Source of the DNA: an uncultured Oscillospiraceae bacterium
GTDB lineage: Bacteria > Bacillota > Clostridia > Oscillospirales > Acutalibacteraceae
Direction: 5' to 3'
NCBI GenBank assembly: GCA_900540535.1
Contig: UQGM01000007.1
Span: 15,273 to 79,272, forward strand
DNA length: 64,000 nt
Shown here: positions 1 through 8,986 of the stretch, in pieces
Layout of the letters: every line of letters starts with the position of its first letter
Position numbering within the stretch: the stretch's first letter is position 1
Made by a program: the position numbers and the translations under genes
The notes under the pieces: generated by a model
The model's input: only the letters and a program-made list of their open reading frames with translations
Databases searched by the model: none
Told to the model about the DNA's origin: nothing

Positions 1-1
1 G

Positions 2-1570
2 GTTGCCTGCGGAGCTTCAATTGCAGGTGCAAGATCCTTCTGCGGCATGAAGCACGTTGGACTTAATGTGGCCGCTGATCCTTTATATACTGCTTCATAC
101 ACAGGTGTTAACGGTGGATTTATGCTTGCTGTTGCAGATGACCCCGGAATGCATTCTTCTCAGAATGAGCAGGATTCCCGTCATCACGCTATGGCTTCAA
201 AGACTCTTATGCTTGAGCCTTCCGATTCTCAGGAATGCCTTGATTATACAAAGCTCGCTTATGAGCTTTCAGAAAAGTTTGATACTCCTGTTATTCTCAG
301 ACTTACAACCCGTGTTTCACATTCAAGAAGTCTTGTTGAAACAGGTGAGAGAAGCGGAGACGAGCTTAAAGAGTATGTTAAGGATCCTCAGAAATATGTT
401 ATGATGCCTGCTATGGCAAAGAAAAGACATGTTGTTGTAGAGGACAGAATTAAAGCTCTCACACAGTGGGCCGAAACCTGTGAGATAAATAAAACAGAGT
501 ATTACAGCACTAAGATTGGTGTTATCACTGCTGGTATTTCTTATCAGTATGCAAAGGAAGCACTCGGAGAAAACGCTTCATATCTTAAGCTCGGATGTGT
601 ATATCCTCTTCCTGTTGAGCTTATCAAAGAGTTTGCTTCAAAATGTGATAAGGTATATGTTGTTGAAGAACTTGATGATATTATAGAAACACATTGCAAA
701 AAGCACAGAGTAAATGTTATCGGTAAAGATGTGTTCCCGCTTTGCGGCGAATTTTCTCAGAGTATTGTCAAAAAGGCAATTCTTGGTGAAGAAAACGAGT
801 TCTGTGAGGTTACAGATAAAGAAATTCCCGGACGTCCTCCTGTGCTTTGCGCCGGATGTCCTCACCGTGGCCTTTACTATGCACTTAAAAAGGTCAATGT
901 TACAGTAAGCGGCGATATCGGATGCTATACTCTCGGTTCCCTTGCTCCTCTCGGTATGATGGATACCTGTATCTGCATGGGCGCTTCTGTTTCTGCGCTC
1001 CATGGTCATAATAAGGTTCGTGAAGATTCCGCCAAAAAGTCAGTTGCAGTTATTGGTGATTCAACCTTTATCCATTCCGGTATCACAGGTCTTATAGATA
1101 TTGCTTATAATATGGGCAATTCAACTGTAATTGTACTTGATAACAGCATTACAGGTATGACAGGTCATCAGCAGAACCCCACAACAGGTTATACAATCAA
1201 AGGTGATCCCACAAGTGCAGTTAGCCTTGAAGCTCTTTGCAAGGCTGTCGGAATTAACCGTGTAAGAGTTGTAGATCCTTATAACCTTAAAGAGTGTGAG
1301 GATGCTGTAAGAGAAGAAATCGCTGTTGATGAACCCTCAGTTATCATTTCACGCAGACCTTGTGCACTTCTTAAATATGTTAAGCACAATCCGCCTCTTA
1401 AAGTCGATGCAGACAAGTGCAGAGGCTGCAAAATGTGCATGAAGATAGGATGTCCCGCAATAAGCATGAAGAACGGCAAAGCAGTTATCGACTTTACACA
1501 GTGTGTAGGCTGCAATGTATGTACTCAGCTTTGCAAATTTGACGCAATTACAGGTAAGGAGGCTGAATAA
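2..1570 (+). CDS. iorA: Indolepyruvate:ferredoxin oxidoreductase, alpha subunit (5' end outside window)
   Basis: Oxidatively decarboxylates aryl-2-oxoacids such as indolepyruvate and phenylpyruvate to aryl-acyl-CoA, passing electrons to ferredoxin; a cytosolic TPP and iron-sulfur enzyme. The open frame runs into the left edge from base 2, with family-typical sequence ahead of the first in-frame ATG at 47, so the gene is only 5'-truncated by the window. A TPP-binding region begins near fragment residue 304 (GDIGCYTLG) and continues with GDSTFIHSG. The C terminus carries two 4Fe-4S motifs (CRGCKMC...GCP and CVGCNVC...C) as usual for IorA. About 520 codons are present; roughly 60-80 N-terminal residues are missing compared with full-length family members. 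iorB follows one base after the stop. Related 2-oxoacid oxidoreductases are the alternative, but the C-terminal ferredoxin fusion and iorB partner favour IorA. Confidence 0.93.
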   Translation, partial: VACGASIAGARSFCGMKHVGLNVAADPLYTASYTGVNGGFMLAVADDPGMHSSQNEQDSRHHAMASKTLMLEPSDSQECLDYTKLAYELSEKFDTPVILRLTTRVSHSRSLVETGERSGDELKEYVKDPQKYVMMPAMAKKRHVVVEDRIKALTQWAETCEINKTEYYSTKIGVITAGISYQYAKEALGENASYLKLGCVYPLPVELIKEFASKCDKVYVVEELDDIIETHCKKHRVNVIGKDVFPLCGEFSQSIVKKAILGEENEFCEVTDKEIPGRPPVLCAGCPHRGLYYALKKVNVTVSGDIGCYTLGSLAPLGMMDTCICMGASVSALHGHNKVREDSAKKSVAVIGDSTFIHSGITGLIDIAYNMGNSTVIVLDNSITGMTGHQQNPTTGYTIKGDPTSAVSLEALCKAVGINRVRVVDPYNLKECEDAVREEIAVDEPSVIISRRPCALLKYVKHNPPLKVDADKCRGCKMCMKIGCPAISMKNGKAVIDFTQCVGCNVCTQLCKFDAITGKEAE

Positions 1571-1571
1571 T

Positions 1572-2144
1572 ATGAGCGTAAGAAGCATAATGATTGTTGG
1601 TGTCGGAGGACAGGGTACTCTCCTTACAAGCCGTCTTTTAGGAAACGCTCTCCTTGCCGGAGGATACGATGTTAAGGTTTCTGAGGTTCACGGAATGAGC
1701 CAGCGTGGCGGTTCTGTTGTAACCTATGTTAAATATGGTGATAAGGTTAATTCTCCCATTGTTGAAAAAGGTGAAGCAGACCTTATACTTGCTTTTGAAC
1801 AGCTTGAAGCTGCAAGATGGCTTCCTTATCTTAAAAAGGGCGGAAAGATTATTGTAAACACACAGAAAATGGATCCTATGCCTGTTGTTACAGGTATGAC
1901 TACATATCCCGAAAACATTCTTGATTCAGTTAAAGCTTTAGGTGCTGATATTACAGCTGTTGATGCTTTGAGTATGGCAGTTGAGGCAGGTTCTCCGAAA
2001 GCTGTCAACGTTGTTCTTGTAGGAGTTATGGCAAAGCATGTTGATTTTCCTGTTTCAGTCTGGCATAATGCTATTAAGGAAACAGTTCCTGAAAAGTTCC
2101 TTGATCTTAACATGAAAGCATTTGAGCTTGGCTACAACTCATAA
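1572..2144 (+). CDS. iorB: Indolepyruvate:ferredoxin oxidoreductase, beta subunit
   Basis: Gamma-type (PFOR gamma) subunit that pairs with IorA to form the arylpyruvate:ferredoxin oxidoreductase. The protein is 190 residues, normal for IorB, and starts with the glycine-rich GVGGQGT motif near residue 9; MSQRGGSV further on is also typical. The ATG at 1572 is chosen because AAGGAGG lies 9-15 bases upstream inside the end of iorA and family similarity starts there; an upstream in-frame ATG at 1515 would overlap the iorA ferredoxin domain by 56 bases. Translationally coupled to iorA and followed after 20 bases by the CoA ligase, so the three products probably act in sequence. Confidence 0.93.
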   Translation: MSVRSIMIVGVGGQGTLLTSRLLGNALLAGGYDVKVSEVHGMSQRGGSVVTYVKYGDKVNSPIVEKGEADLILAFEQLEAARWLPYLKKGGKIIVNTQKMDPMPVVTGMTTYPENILDSVKALGADITAVDALSMAVEAGSPKAVNVVLVGVMAKHVDFPVSVWHNAIKETVPEKFLDLNMKAFELGYNS

Positions 2145-2164
2145 ACTAAAGGGGTAATTAATCT

Positions 2165-3466
2165 ATGGCAAAATATTTTAACGAAGAAATCGAAACCGCC
2201 TCACGAGAATATCTTCATGCAGTTCAGTCTGCAAGACTTATTAAAATGGTACATAACTGCTATAACAATGTTCCGTTTTATAAGAAAAAATTCGACGAAA
2301 TCGGATTGCTTCCCGGAGATATTAAAAGTATAGATGACATCACAAAACTTCCTTTTACTATAAAGCAGGATTTGCGTGATAACTATCCTTTCGGACTTTT
2401 TGCAGTAACTAAGGACAAGCTTGTAAGAATTCACGCTTCCTCAGGAACAACAGGAAAGCAGACAGTTGTTGGTTATACTGAAAATGATATTCAGATTTGG
2501 GCCGAGTGCGCAGCAAGAGCTCTTACCGCAGCAGGCGCCGAGAAGCATGACTCTGTTCATGTTTCTTACGGCTATGGTCTTTTCACCGGCGGTCTCGGAC
2601 TTCATTACGGCGCAGAAAAGCTTGGAGCTACCGCTATTCCTGTTTCATCAGGCAATACAAAGAGACAGATTCAGATTTTACAGGATTTTGAATCTGATTT
2701 CCTTTGCTGTACTCCGTCATATGCAATGTACATTGGTGAAACAATAAAGGAAATGGGCATTGATCCCACTACATTAAAGCTCAGAGGCGGAATTTTCGGA
2801 GCTGAAGCATGGTCTGAAAATATGCGCCGTGAAATTGAAAAATCTCTTGCCATTAAAGCATATGATATTTACGGACTTTCAGAGATTGCAGGCCCCGGTG
2901 TCGCTTATGAGTGCAGTGAGCAGTCCGGTATGCATATCTGCGAGGATTACTTCTATCCTGAGGTGCTCAATCCTGAAACTCTTGAGCCTGTTCCGGACGG
3001 CACATATGGCGAACTTGTATTTACATGTATCGGTAAAGAAGCACTTCCTCTTGTAAGATATCGTACACGTGACATCTGTGCTATTACCCATGAAAAATGT
3101 TCATGCGGAAGAACTCTCGTAAAGATGACCAAGCCTCACGGAAGAAGTGACGATATGCTTATTATCCGTGGAGTTAATGTCTTCCCGTCACAGGTTGAGC
3201 ATGTTATTCTTTCTCTTGGCATGGAGCCTAATTATCAGATCGTTGTAAGCAGAGAAAATAACCGTGATGTTATGGAAGTAAAAATTGAGATGTCCAACGA
3301 GATGTTCTCTGACTCCGTTAAGGATATTGAAAATACTGAGCGTAAAATCATGGATGCTATGCACACAACCCTTGGAATTACGGCAGTTGTACGCCTTGTT
3401 GAGCCCCATTCTCTTCCACGTTCAGAGGGCAAGGCAGTGCGTGTAATTGATAAAAGAGTTTACTGA
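2165..3466 (+). CDS. paaK: Phenylacetate-CoA ligase (AMP-forming)
   Basis: Adenylate-forming enzyme interconverting an arylacetate, ATP and CoA with the arylacetyl-CoA, AMP and pyrophosphate. At 433 residues it matches PaaK. The phosphate-binding loop SSGTTGK is near residue 92, the YGLSE adenylate motif near 238, RTRD near 300, and the C-terminal lid begins around RGVNVFPSQVE (about 334). In anaerobes, PaaK homologues beside iorAB are thought to handle arylacetyl-CoA made from aromatic amino acids, possibly conserving the thioester energy; that direction is inference. SD AAGGGGTAATT precedes the ATG. Same operon as iorB (20-base gap) and the ACT gene (18-base gap). Confidence 0.92.
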   Translation: MAKYFNEEIETASREYLHAVQSARLIKMVHNCYNNVPFYKKKFDEIGLLPGDIKSIDDITKLPFTIKQDLRDNYPFGLFAVTKDKLVRIHASSGTTGKQTVVGYTENDIQIWAECAARALTAAGAEKHDSVHVSYGYGLFTGGLGLHYGAEKLGATAIPVSSGNTKRQIQILQDFESDFLCCTPSYAMYIGETIKEMGIDPTTLKLRGGIFGAEAWSENMRREIEKSLAIKAYDIYGLSEIAGPGVAYECSEQSGMHICEDYFYPEVLNPETLEPVPDGTYGELVFTCIGKEALPLVRYRTRDICAITHEKCSCGRTLVKMTKPHGRSDDMLIIRGVNVFPSQVEHVILSLGMEPNYQIVVSRENNRDVMEVKIEMSNEMFSDSVKDIENTERKIMDAMHTTLGITAVVRLVEPHSLPRSEGKAVRVIDKRVY

Positions 3467-3484
3467 TAAAGGGAGGAACAGATT

Positions 3485-3910
3485 ATGTCAATTAAACAGA
3501 TTTCAATTTTCGTTGAAAACAAACCCGGACGCCTTGCGGAGATCACCTCATTGCTTGCGGATAACGAAATTGATATTCGTGCGCTTTCAATTGCTGATAC
3601 CACAGATTACGGTATTCTTCGCCTCATTGTAAGCGATCCTGAAAAGGCTGAGAAAATTCTTAAGGATGACGGACTTACTGTTTCAATTACAAAGGTTCTG
3701 GGAATAGGCATACCTGATGTTCCCGGCGGATTTTCAAAGGCAATCAACACTCTTTCAAAAGAGGGTATAAGCGTTGAATATGCATATGCTTTCATTACTC
3801 CTGAGGTTGGTACGGCATATGTTATTATCCGTGTTCCTGATAATGAAAAAGCAATTGAAATCCTTACAAAAGCCAATATAAAAATTTTTGAGCAGTCTGA
3901 AATTTTCTGA
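3485..3910 (+). CDS. Double ACT-domain protein
   Basis: A 141-residue protein made of two ACT domains (about residues 2-68 and 70-141); ACT domains bind small ligands, usually amino acids, and regulate enzymes. The first repeat starts IKQISIFVENKPGRLAEI, the standard ACT beta-alpha-beta pattern. No catalytic domain is attached. Stand-alone double-ACT proteins are regularly encoded next to iorAB and paaK in anaerobic bacteria, so an amino-acid-sensing role for this pathway is the likely job, inferred from context. SD GGGAGG precedes ATG 3485. Last gene of the operon, followed by a terminator 10 bases on. Confidence 0.85.
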   Translation: MSIKQISIFVENKPGRLAEITSLLADNEIDIRALSIADTTDYGILRLIVSDPEKAEKILKDDGLTVSITKVLGIGIPDVPGGFSKAINTLSKEGISVEYAYAFITPEVGTAYVIIRVPDNEKAIEILTKANIKIFEQSEIF

Positions 3911-3920
3911 TTGAATTTCA

Positions 3921-3956
3921 AAAAGGTGCAGTTATAATTAATTGCACCTTTTCTTT
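3921..3956 (+). terminator. Rho-independent terminator of the ior-paaK operon
   Basis: Ten-base perfect inverted repeat AAAAGGTGCA (3921-3930) and TGCACCTTTT (3943-3952) with a T-rich tail, directly after the ACT gene stop. It isolates the aromatic acid operon from the glycosidase gene. Confidence 0.8.
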
Positions 3957-3980
3957 TACTATCATTTTACGGAGGACGTT

Positions 3981-6725
3981 ATGTCTGCTTTTATTGAGAA
4001 AAACGAGAATGAAATTAAAATAGGTAATGAGTTTATATCAAGAACTTTTATCTTGAAAAATAAAAAAATAAATACTGAAAGTATTGTAAACCGCCGAACT
4101 GATAAAGAAACAGTATTTATTCCCGCCGAGGGATCGAGTAATTTTGCTGTATCCATCATTTGCGGATTTTTAAGCAAAGTTGTTATAAAAAGCGCAGATC
4201 TGTTTGTAGAAGCCGTTAATGAAAAAGACTGTGATAATGGCAAAATACTTGAAATTTCTTATAAGCCTTATTCTGTAAAAGGCGTGGATTTGTCTTTCAG
4301 AGAGGTTTATAAGGTTTTTGATAATAAACACTATATTTACAAAAACATCTACATGAAAGCTTCAGGAAAGAATGTTTCAAAAATAAAACTTGATTTTATT
4401 GACGGTGAACATTTTGTGCTTGATAAAAGTGTGGAGCAGAGCTGGTCAAGACCTGATATGTCCAAAGCCCATATTTCAGGATTTCTTGTAGCTCTCGGTC
4501 AGCCTGTTTACATCAACGGTATGTTCTTCGGAAATGAATTTCCTGAGTGCTATAACAATATTGAAAATAATACGGCTTTTATCAGATACTACTCAGGTAA
4601 AAGTCTTTCGGATCTGAAGCTCAATGAAAACGGAGAATTTGCTCTTTGGCGAAACGTATTCGGCAGTGCAAGAAGTCTCGATTTAGAGGTTATAAAATCC
4701 GATTTCTTTGATTACATCAGAGATATATCTTTGCCATTTAAATTCAGAGTTCAGTATAATTCATGGTATGACCATATGATGGATATTAACTCTGAAAATA
4801 TATTTGATTCCTTTTTTGAAATTGAAAAAGGCCTTAGTCAGCACGGCGTTCCTCCAGTGGATTCCTATGTTGTTGATGACGGTTGGAATGATTATACAGG
4901 AGCTTTCTGGAAATTCAATGATAAATTTCCAAATGAACTTTATGAGGCATCGAAGACAGCTAAAAAGCTTTCCTCAGATTTCGGTCTGTGGTTGGGACCC
5001 AGAGGCGGATACATCTATGAGCGTTCATTTGGTAAAAATATGGAAAAAGCCGGTACCGGTGGATATAATAAGCAGTCAAGAGATGTATGTATATCACACA
5101 GCGGTTATGTAAAGAGTGTAACTGATCTCTTCATATACTATATGAACAGATTTGATATCAATTACTGGAAACTTGACGGTTTTGCATATAAGCCTTGTAA
5201 AAGTAAAAAACACGGTCATATTACCGGAGGACCTCATGGAATGTATTTTACAACTGAGGTTTGGGAGCGTTGGATAGAAATATTCGAGAAGATGCTTTCT
5301 TTCAGAGCTTCTCAGGGAAAAGAGCTGTGGCTCAATCTTACAAGTTATGCCAATCCCAGTCCATGGTTTTTGCAGTGGGGAAAGAGCATGTGGCTGCAAA
5401 ACAGCAGTGACCACTGGTTTATTTCAAGGAGCAAGAGTGGTGAACAGCTTAAGGGAAGTAAGGCAGATGAAATGCTTTCCTACCGTGATGACCGTTATTT
5501 TGATTTCTGCAATAAAAGACAGTTCCAGTTTCCTCTTTCAAATCTTTATAATCATGACCCTGTTTACGGCAATACAGTTAAAATCAAAATGACAACGGAA
5601 GAATACAGAAAGTTCATGTTTGTTCTTGCGGCACGTGGCACAGCTTTCTGGGAACTTTATTACAGCTTTAATCTCTTTGATGACGATATGTGGGATATAA
5701 ATGCCTTTGTACTCGGTTGGGCAAAGAAGAATTTTGAAGTTTTAAGAAACGCAAAGCTTATTGGTAACACACCGGCTGAGGGTAAGGTTTACGGATATTC
5801 TGCATGGAATGGTGATCACGGATTTATAACATTACGAAATCCGGCTAATAAAACACAGAATTTTAAAGTAACTCTTGACAGAATAATAGGTGTAAAAGAG
5901 GGAATGGCAGATTTAGTTAAGTGCCAGCTTATTCCTTATGCTGTGCCTGAAAATACTGTTGCTTATTCTTATGGAGATGAGCTTGAAGCAGAACTTAAAG
6001 CTCATGAGGTTTTGGTTTTTGAATTTGTTAAAGCCAATAAGACTGATACAGCAAAAATTCTTTTTGCCAAAGCGAAGGACAATAAAACCGTTGAGGTGCA
6101 CTTTGACAGAATAGTTCACTGTTCAAAGGATAATTTCAAAATCAACGGTAAAATTCCCGGCGAATGTAAAATTAAGGCTGATTATTCGTCTGTCGTTCTT
6201 ACCGCTGACAATGATTTTGTATCCGGTGATAAACTCATAATAGAAGTCAAAGATGTACTTGATTGTGTGGGCTACGCTTTCAGCGCAACGTTTGAAACGG
6301 TATATTTTGATAACTGCGTAATTTACAGCAGCAAAGAATCAAAAGCAGTGGATTATACGTCATATTCAGATTTTACCGTTGAAGCCGAGCTTAAAAATGC
6401 AGATAAAAAATCTTTTGTTATTGCTCAATGTGACGGCGGATTCAGTCTTTCTGTCAACGATTCAGGAAACGTAGAATTTGCAGTAGGAAACACGAAGGCT
6501 GTTTCTGAGGACAGCATATTCGAAAGTGAACACGTTAAAATTTATGCTGTAAGAGAACGCAATTTTATGCTGAAAATTTATTTTAACGGTAAACTTCATG
6601 GCTCCGCTTATGATGAAGCTGCTATCGGAAAGGGCGTTATCATGAATAATATTTCATTTTCTGACAATGCAGATAATGTTACTGTAAAGGATTATTCAGT
6701 AAATTTTCACGATGCTATGAAATAA
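3981..6725 (+). CDS. GH36-like (clan GH-D) glycoside hydrolase with C-terminal LamG-like domain
   Basis: A 914-residue protein resembling alpha-galactosidase-type TIM-barrel hydrolases. An N-terminal beta-sandwich-like region (about 1-255) precedes the barrel, which shows VVDDGWN near residue 296 and YWKLDGF near 395; the Asp in KLD is at the position of the clan D nucleophile. A DD pair in YRDDRY near 500 is a candidate for the acid/base. Residues about 785-910 look like a concanavalin/LamG-type lectin fold. There is no signal peptide, so it probably acts in the cytosol on imported oligosaccharides; the substrate cannot be told. ATG 3981 has SD GGAGG five bases upstream; a start at 3942 would sit inside the preceding terminator. 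It stands alone between a terminator and the pyrH promoter. Confidence 0.75.
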   Translation: MSAFIEKNENEIKIGNEFISRTFILKNKKINTESIVNRRTDKETVFIPAEGSSNFAVSIICGFLSKVVIKSADLFVEAVNEKDCDNGKILEISYKPYSVKGVDLSFREVYKVFDNKHYIYKNIYMKASGKNVSKIKLDFIDGEHFVLDKSVEQSWSRPDMSKAHISGFLVALGQPVYINGMFFGNEFPECYNNIENNTAFIRYYSGKSLSDLKLNENGEFALWRNVFGSARSLDLEVIKSDFFDYIRDISLPFKFRVQYNSWYDHMMDINSENIFDSFFEIEKGLSQHGVPPVDSYVVDDGWNDYTGAFWKFNDKFPNELYEASKTAKKLSSDFGLWLGPRGGYIYERSFGKNMEKAGTGGYNKQSRDVCISHSGYVKSVTDLFIYYMNRFDINYWKLDGFAYKPCKSKKHGHITGGPHGMYFTTEVWERWIEIFEKMLSFRASQGKELWLNLTSYANPSPWFLQWGKSMWLQNSSDHWFISRSKSGEQLKGSKADEMLSYRDDRYFDFCNKRQFQFPLSNLYNHDPVYGNTVKIKMTTEEYRKFMFVLAARGTAFWELYYSFNLFDDDMWDINAFVLGWAKKNFEVLRNAKLIGNTPAEGKVYGYSAWNGDHGFITLRNPANKTQNFKVTLDRIIGVKEGMADLVKCQLIPYAVPENTVAYSYGDELEAELKAHEVLVFEFVKANKTDTAKILFAKAKDNKTVEVHFDRIVHCSKDNFKINGKIPGECKIKADYSSVVLTADNDFVSGDKLIIEVKDVLDCVGYAFSATFETVYFDNCVIYSSKESKAVDYTSYSDFTVEAELKNADKKSFVIAQCDGGFSLSVNDSGNVEFAVGNTKAVSEDSIFESEHVKIYAVRERNFMLKIYFNGKLHGSAYDEAAIGKGVIMNNISFSDNADNVTVKDYSVNFHDAMK

Positions 6726-6785
6726 ATGTTTTTCTGATAATTTAAAATAGTCATAGGCAAAGAATTAATATTTAACTTTTTTCTC

Positions 6786-6814
6786 TTTACAGCAGAGGGT
6801 TTATGAAGTAAAAT
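6786..6814 (+). promoter_or_regulatory. Vegetative promoter of pyrH-frr
   Basis: TTTACA (6786-6791), 17-base spacer, TAAAAT (6809-6814): a good SigA-type promoter with the expected start near 6821, inside the palindrome that follows. Confidence 0.65.
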
Positions 6815-6815
6815 A

Positions 6816-6831
6816 TTGTTAAAGTTAACAA
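6816..6831. promoter_or_regulatory. Palindrome TTGTTAA-AG-TTAACAA at the pyrH transcription start
   Basis: Perfect 7-base arms separated by two bases, positioned from just after the -10 box to just before the pyrH ribosome binding site GGAGG (6835-6839). Placement over the start point suits an operator. The arms equal Rex half-sites but the gap is 2, not 4, so Rex is not supported. Confidence 0.45.
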
Positions 6832-6847
6832 GTTGGAGGTTATTAAA

Positions 6848-7564
6848 ATGCAGCCTGTTTATAAACGCATTTTATTGAAATTAAGCGGCGAAGTTCTTGC
6901 CGGTAAAAACGGTCATGGTTTAGATTTTGATACAGTACTTTCAATTTGCGAGGCAGTCAAAGAATGCAGCAATATGGGCGTTGAAATCGGTCTTGTTGTC
7001 GGCGGCGGCAACTTCTGGCGTGGACGTTCAAGCGGAGATATGGACCGCACAAGAGCAGACCATATGGGTATGCTTGCAACTGTAATGAATTCACTTGCTC
7101 TTGCTGATGCTCTTGAGCAGCTTGATGTTCCCGTAAGAGTACAGACTGCAATTTCCATGCAGCAGATTGCAGAACCTTATATTCGTAACCGTGCAATTAG
7201 ACACCTTGAAAAGGGAAGAGTGGTAGTTTTCGGCTGCGGAACCGGTAACCCGTTCTTCACAACAGATACTGCTGCTGCTTTAAGAGCTGCTGAAATTGAT
7301 GCAGATGTCATTTTCAAGGCAACAAATGTTGACGGCGTATTTGATAAGGATCCCAATAAATTTGACGATGCAGTAAAGTATGACAGACTTTCATACCTTG
7401 ATATTCTTAACAAGGATCTTCATGTTATGGACAGCACAGCTGCATCTCTCTGCAAGGATAACAACCTGCCGATTTTAGTATTTAATCTTTCAAACCCAAT
7501 GAATATTGTAGCTGCTGTTAAGGGCGAAAACGTAGGTACTCTTGTAACAGCAGAGGAGGAGTAA
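6848..7564 (+). CDS. pyrH: UMP kinase
   Basis: Phosphorylates UMP to UDP with ATP in pyrimidine nucleotide synthesis; hexameric cytosolic enzyme of the amino-acid kinase fold, not related to eukaryotic UMP/CMP kinases. The 238-residue product has the N-terminal KLSGE (residues 10-14), the GGGNFWRG loop and the ATNVDGVF segment expected of PyrH. ATG 6848 is chosen with GGAGG eight bases upstream; the in-frame TTG at 6833 would swallow that site. Only three bases separate it from frr, the near-universal bacterial pairing. Confidence 0.97.
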   Translation: MQPVYKRILLKLSGEVLAGKNGHGLDFDTVLSICEAVKECSNMGVEIGLVVGGGNFWRGRSSGDMDRTRADHMGMLATVMNSLALADALEQLDVPVRVQTAISMQQIAEPYIRNRAIRHLEKGRVVVFGCGTGNPFFTTDTAAALRAAEIDADVIFKATNVDGVFDKDPNKFDDAVKYDRLSYLDILNKDLHVMDSTAASLCKDNNLPILVFNLSNPMNIVAAVKGENVGTLVTAEEE

Positions 7565-7567
7565 TAT

Positions 7568-8122
7568 ATGGAAACTATTTTTGCTTTAGCTAAAGAAAAA
7601 ATGACTAAAACAGTCAATGCACTTATACATGAGTATGGCACAATCCGTGCAGGACGTGCCAATGCAAGTGTTCTTGATAAAGTTCATGTTGATTATTACG
7701 GTGTACCCACACCTGTTAATCAGATGGCTGCTATTTCTGTTTCTGAGGCAAGAATACTTACCATTCAGCCCTGGGATGTATCAACACTCAGCGCTATTGA
7801 GAAAGCTATTCAGCAGTCTGAGGTAGGCATCAATCCCCAGAATGATGGTAAGGTTATCCGTCTTGTTTTCCCGCCTCTCACAGAGGATAAGCGTAAGGAA
7901 ATTGCAAAGGATATCAGCAAAAAAGCTGAGGAATCAAAGGTTGCAATCCGCAGTATTCGCCGTGACTGTATTGAAAAGCTCAAGGCTATGAAGAAGGCTT
8001 CTGAGATCACTGAGGACGACCTTAAAGACGGCGAAAATGAGCTTCAGAAAATTACAGATAAATTTATCAAGGAAATAGATGATGTCGCTGCTAAAAAGCA
8101 GAAAGAGGTTATGGAAATATAA
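7568..8122 (+). CDS. frr: Ribosome recycling factor
   Basis: With EF-G, splits the post-termination ribosome so that subunits can be reused. The 184-residue protein matches the standard length of about 185 and has the typical three-helix bundle plus small domain, with IRAGRANASVLD near residue 26 and VRLVFPPLTEDKRKE-like sequence near 98-110. SD GAGGAG lies in the end of pyrH. Second and last gene of this transcript; a terminator follows after seven bases. Confidence 0.98.
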   Translation: METIFALAKEKMTKTVNALIHEYGTIRAGRANASVLDKVHVDYYGVPTPVNQMAAISVSEARILTIQPWDVSTLSAIEKAIQQSEVGINPQNDGKVIRLVFPPLTEDKRKEIAKDISKKAEESKVAIRSIRRDCIEKLKAMKKASEITEDDLKDGENELQKITDKFIKEIDDVAAKKQKEVMEI

Positions 8123-8129
8123 CGATTAT

Positions 8130-8153
8130 GCCCCTCGAAGAGAGGGGCTTTTC
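8130..8153 (+). terminator. Rho-independent terminator after frr
   Basis: Seven-base stem GCCCCTC (8130-8136) / GAGGGGC (8142-8148), five-base loop, then TTTT. GC-rich stem and position directly after frr make this convincing. Confidence 0.88.
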
Positions 8154-8198
8154 GCTATTTTATCCTTTTGAATTTTTCTTGATTTTGAGGTATTGTTT

Positions 8199-8924
8199 AT
8201 GGATATGAGTAAAATAGATAAAAATCATATGCCAAGGCATATCGGCGTCATTATGGACGGCAACGGCCGCTGGGCAAAGCAGCGTGGACTGAAAAGATTT
8301 GAAGGTCACCGAGAGGGTGCAAAGGTTTTCAGAAAAATTTCTGAATATGCAGCTGATATCGGCATAGAGTATATGACTTTTTATGCTTTTTCAACTGAAA
8401 ACTGGAAGCGTCCTCCAGAAGAAGTATCTGCTATAATGGATTTATTCCGTGAGTATCTCGGTGAAGCGGAAGAGTCTCCAGAATCCAGTAAAGGAATGAA
8501 ACTTAGATTTATCGGTGAACGAGATGCTTTGCCGCCGGATATCAGAACATTAATGCAAATGGCGGAATCGAGTACCGAAACCGGAAAAAGAACCGTAATT
8601 AATCTTGCAATAAATTACGGAGGAAGACTCGAAATTGTCGACGGAGTAAAAGGCATAGCTGAGAAAATCAAAAGCGGCGAACTTGATCCCAAGGACATAA
8701 CGGAGCAGATGATTTCCGACAGTCTTTATACTGCCGGTCAGCCTGATCCGGATCTCATAATCCGTCCTAGCGGAGAATACAGACTTTCAAACTTCCTTAT
8801 TTGGCAGGCGGCGTATTCCGAATTTTGGTTTTCCAATGTTCTCTGGCCTGACTTTACTACTGACGACCTTGATAAAGCTATAATGGCTTTTGCGGATAGA
8901 AACCGCAGGTTCGGCGGAGTTTGA
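8199..8924 (+). CDS. uppS: Isoprenyl (undecaprenyl) diphosphate synthase
   Basis: Cis-prenyltransferase that elongates farnesyl diphosphate with isopentenyl diphosphate to make the C55 lipid carrier for peptidoglycan. The 241-residue product shows the diagnostic IGVIMDGNGRWAKQRG block near residue 17, including the catalytic Asp, and the RPSGEYRLSNF block near 190. ATG 8199 is preferred because GAGG ends eight bases upstream; TTG 8193 would be too close. First gene of uppS-cdsA-dxr-rseP-ispG-polC, a common Firmicutes order. No clear promoter was seen between the frr terminator and this gene. Confidence 0.95.
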   Translation: MDMSKIDKNHMPRHIGVIMDGNGRWAKQRGLKRFEGHREGAKVFRKISEYAADIGIEYMTFYAFSTENWKRPPEEVSAIMDLFREYLGEAEESPESSKGMKLRFIGERDALPPDIRTLMQMAESSTETGKRTVINLAINYGGRLEIVDGVKGIAEKIKSGELDPKDITEQMISDSLYTAGQPDPDLIIRPSGEYRLSNFLIWQAAYSEFWFSNVLWPDFTTDDLDKAIMAFADRNRRFGGV

Positions 8925-8956
8925 TTTTAAACTTTTAAATTTACAGAAAGGTAAAG

Positions 8957-8972
8957 CAATACCAAGGTATTG
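8957..8972. repeat. Short inverted repeat before cdsA
   Basis: CAATACC-AA-GGTATTG, perfect 7-base arms with a 2-base centre, in the 62-base uppS-cdsA gap. No T-run follows, so it is not a terminator. It may be a protein site or an mRNA structure; cdsA lacks an obvious strong ribosome binding site downstream of it. Confidence 0.35.
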
Positions 8973-8986
8973 TTAAGCTTCAAAAA

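Noticed and set aside
6816..6831. Rex operator at pyrH
   Set aside because: The half-sites match Rex but the spacer is two bases instead of four, which would place the recognition helices on different faces. Kept only as an unassigned palindrome.
8957..8972. Terminator between uppS and cdsA
   Set aside because: Two-base loop and no T-run; the operon appears to continue.
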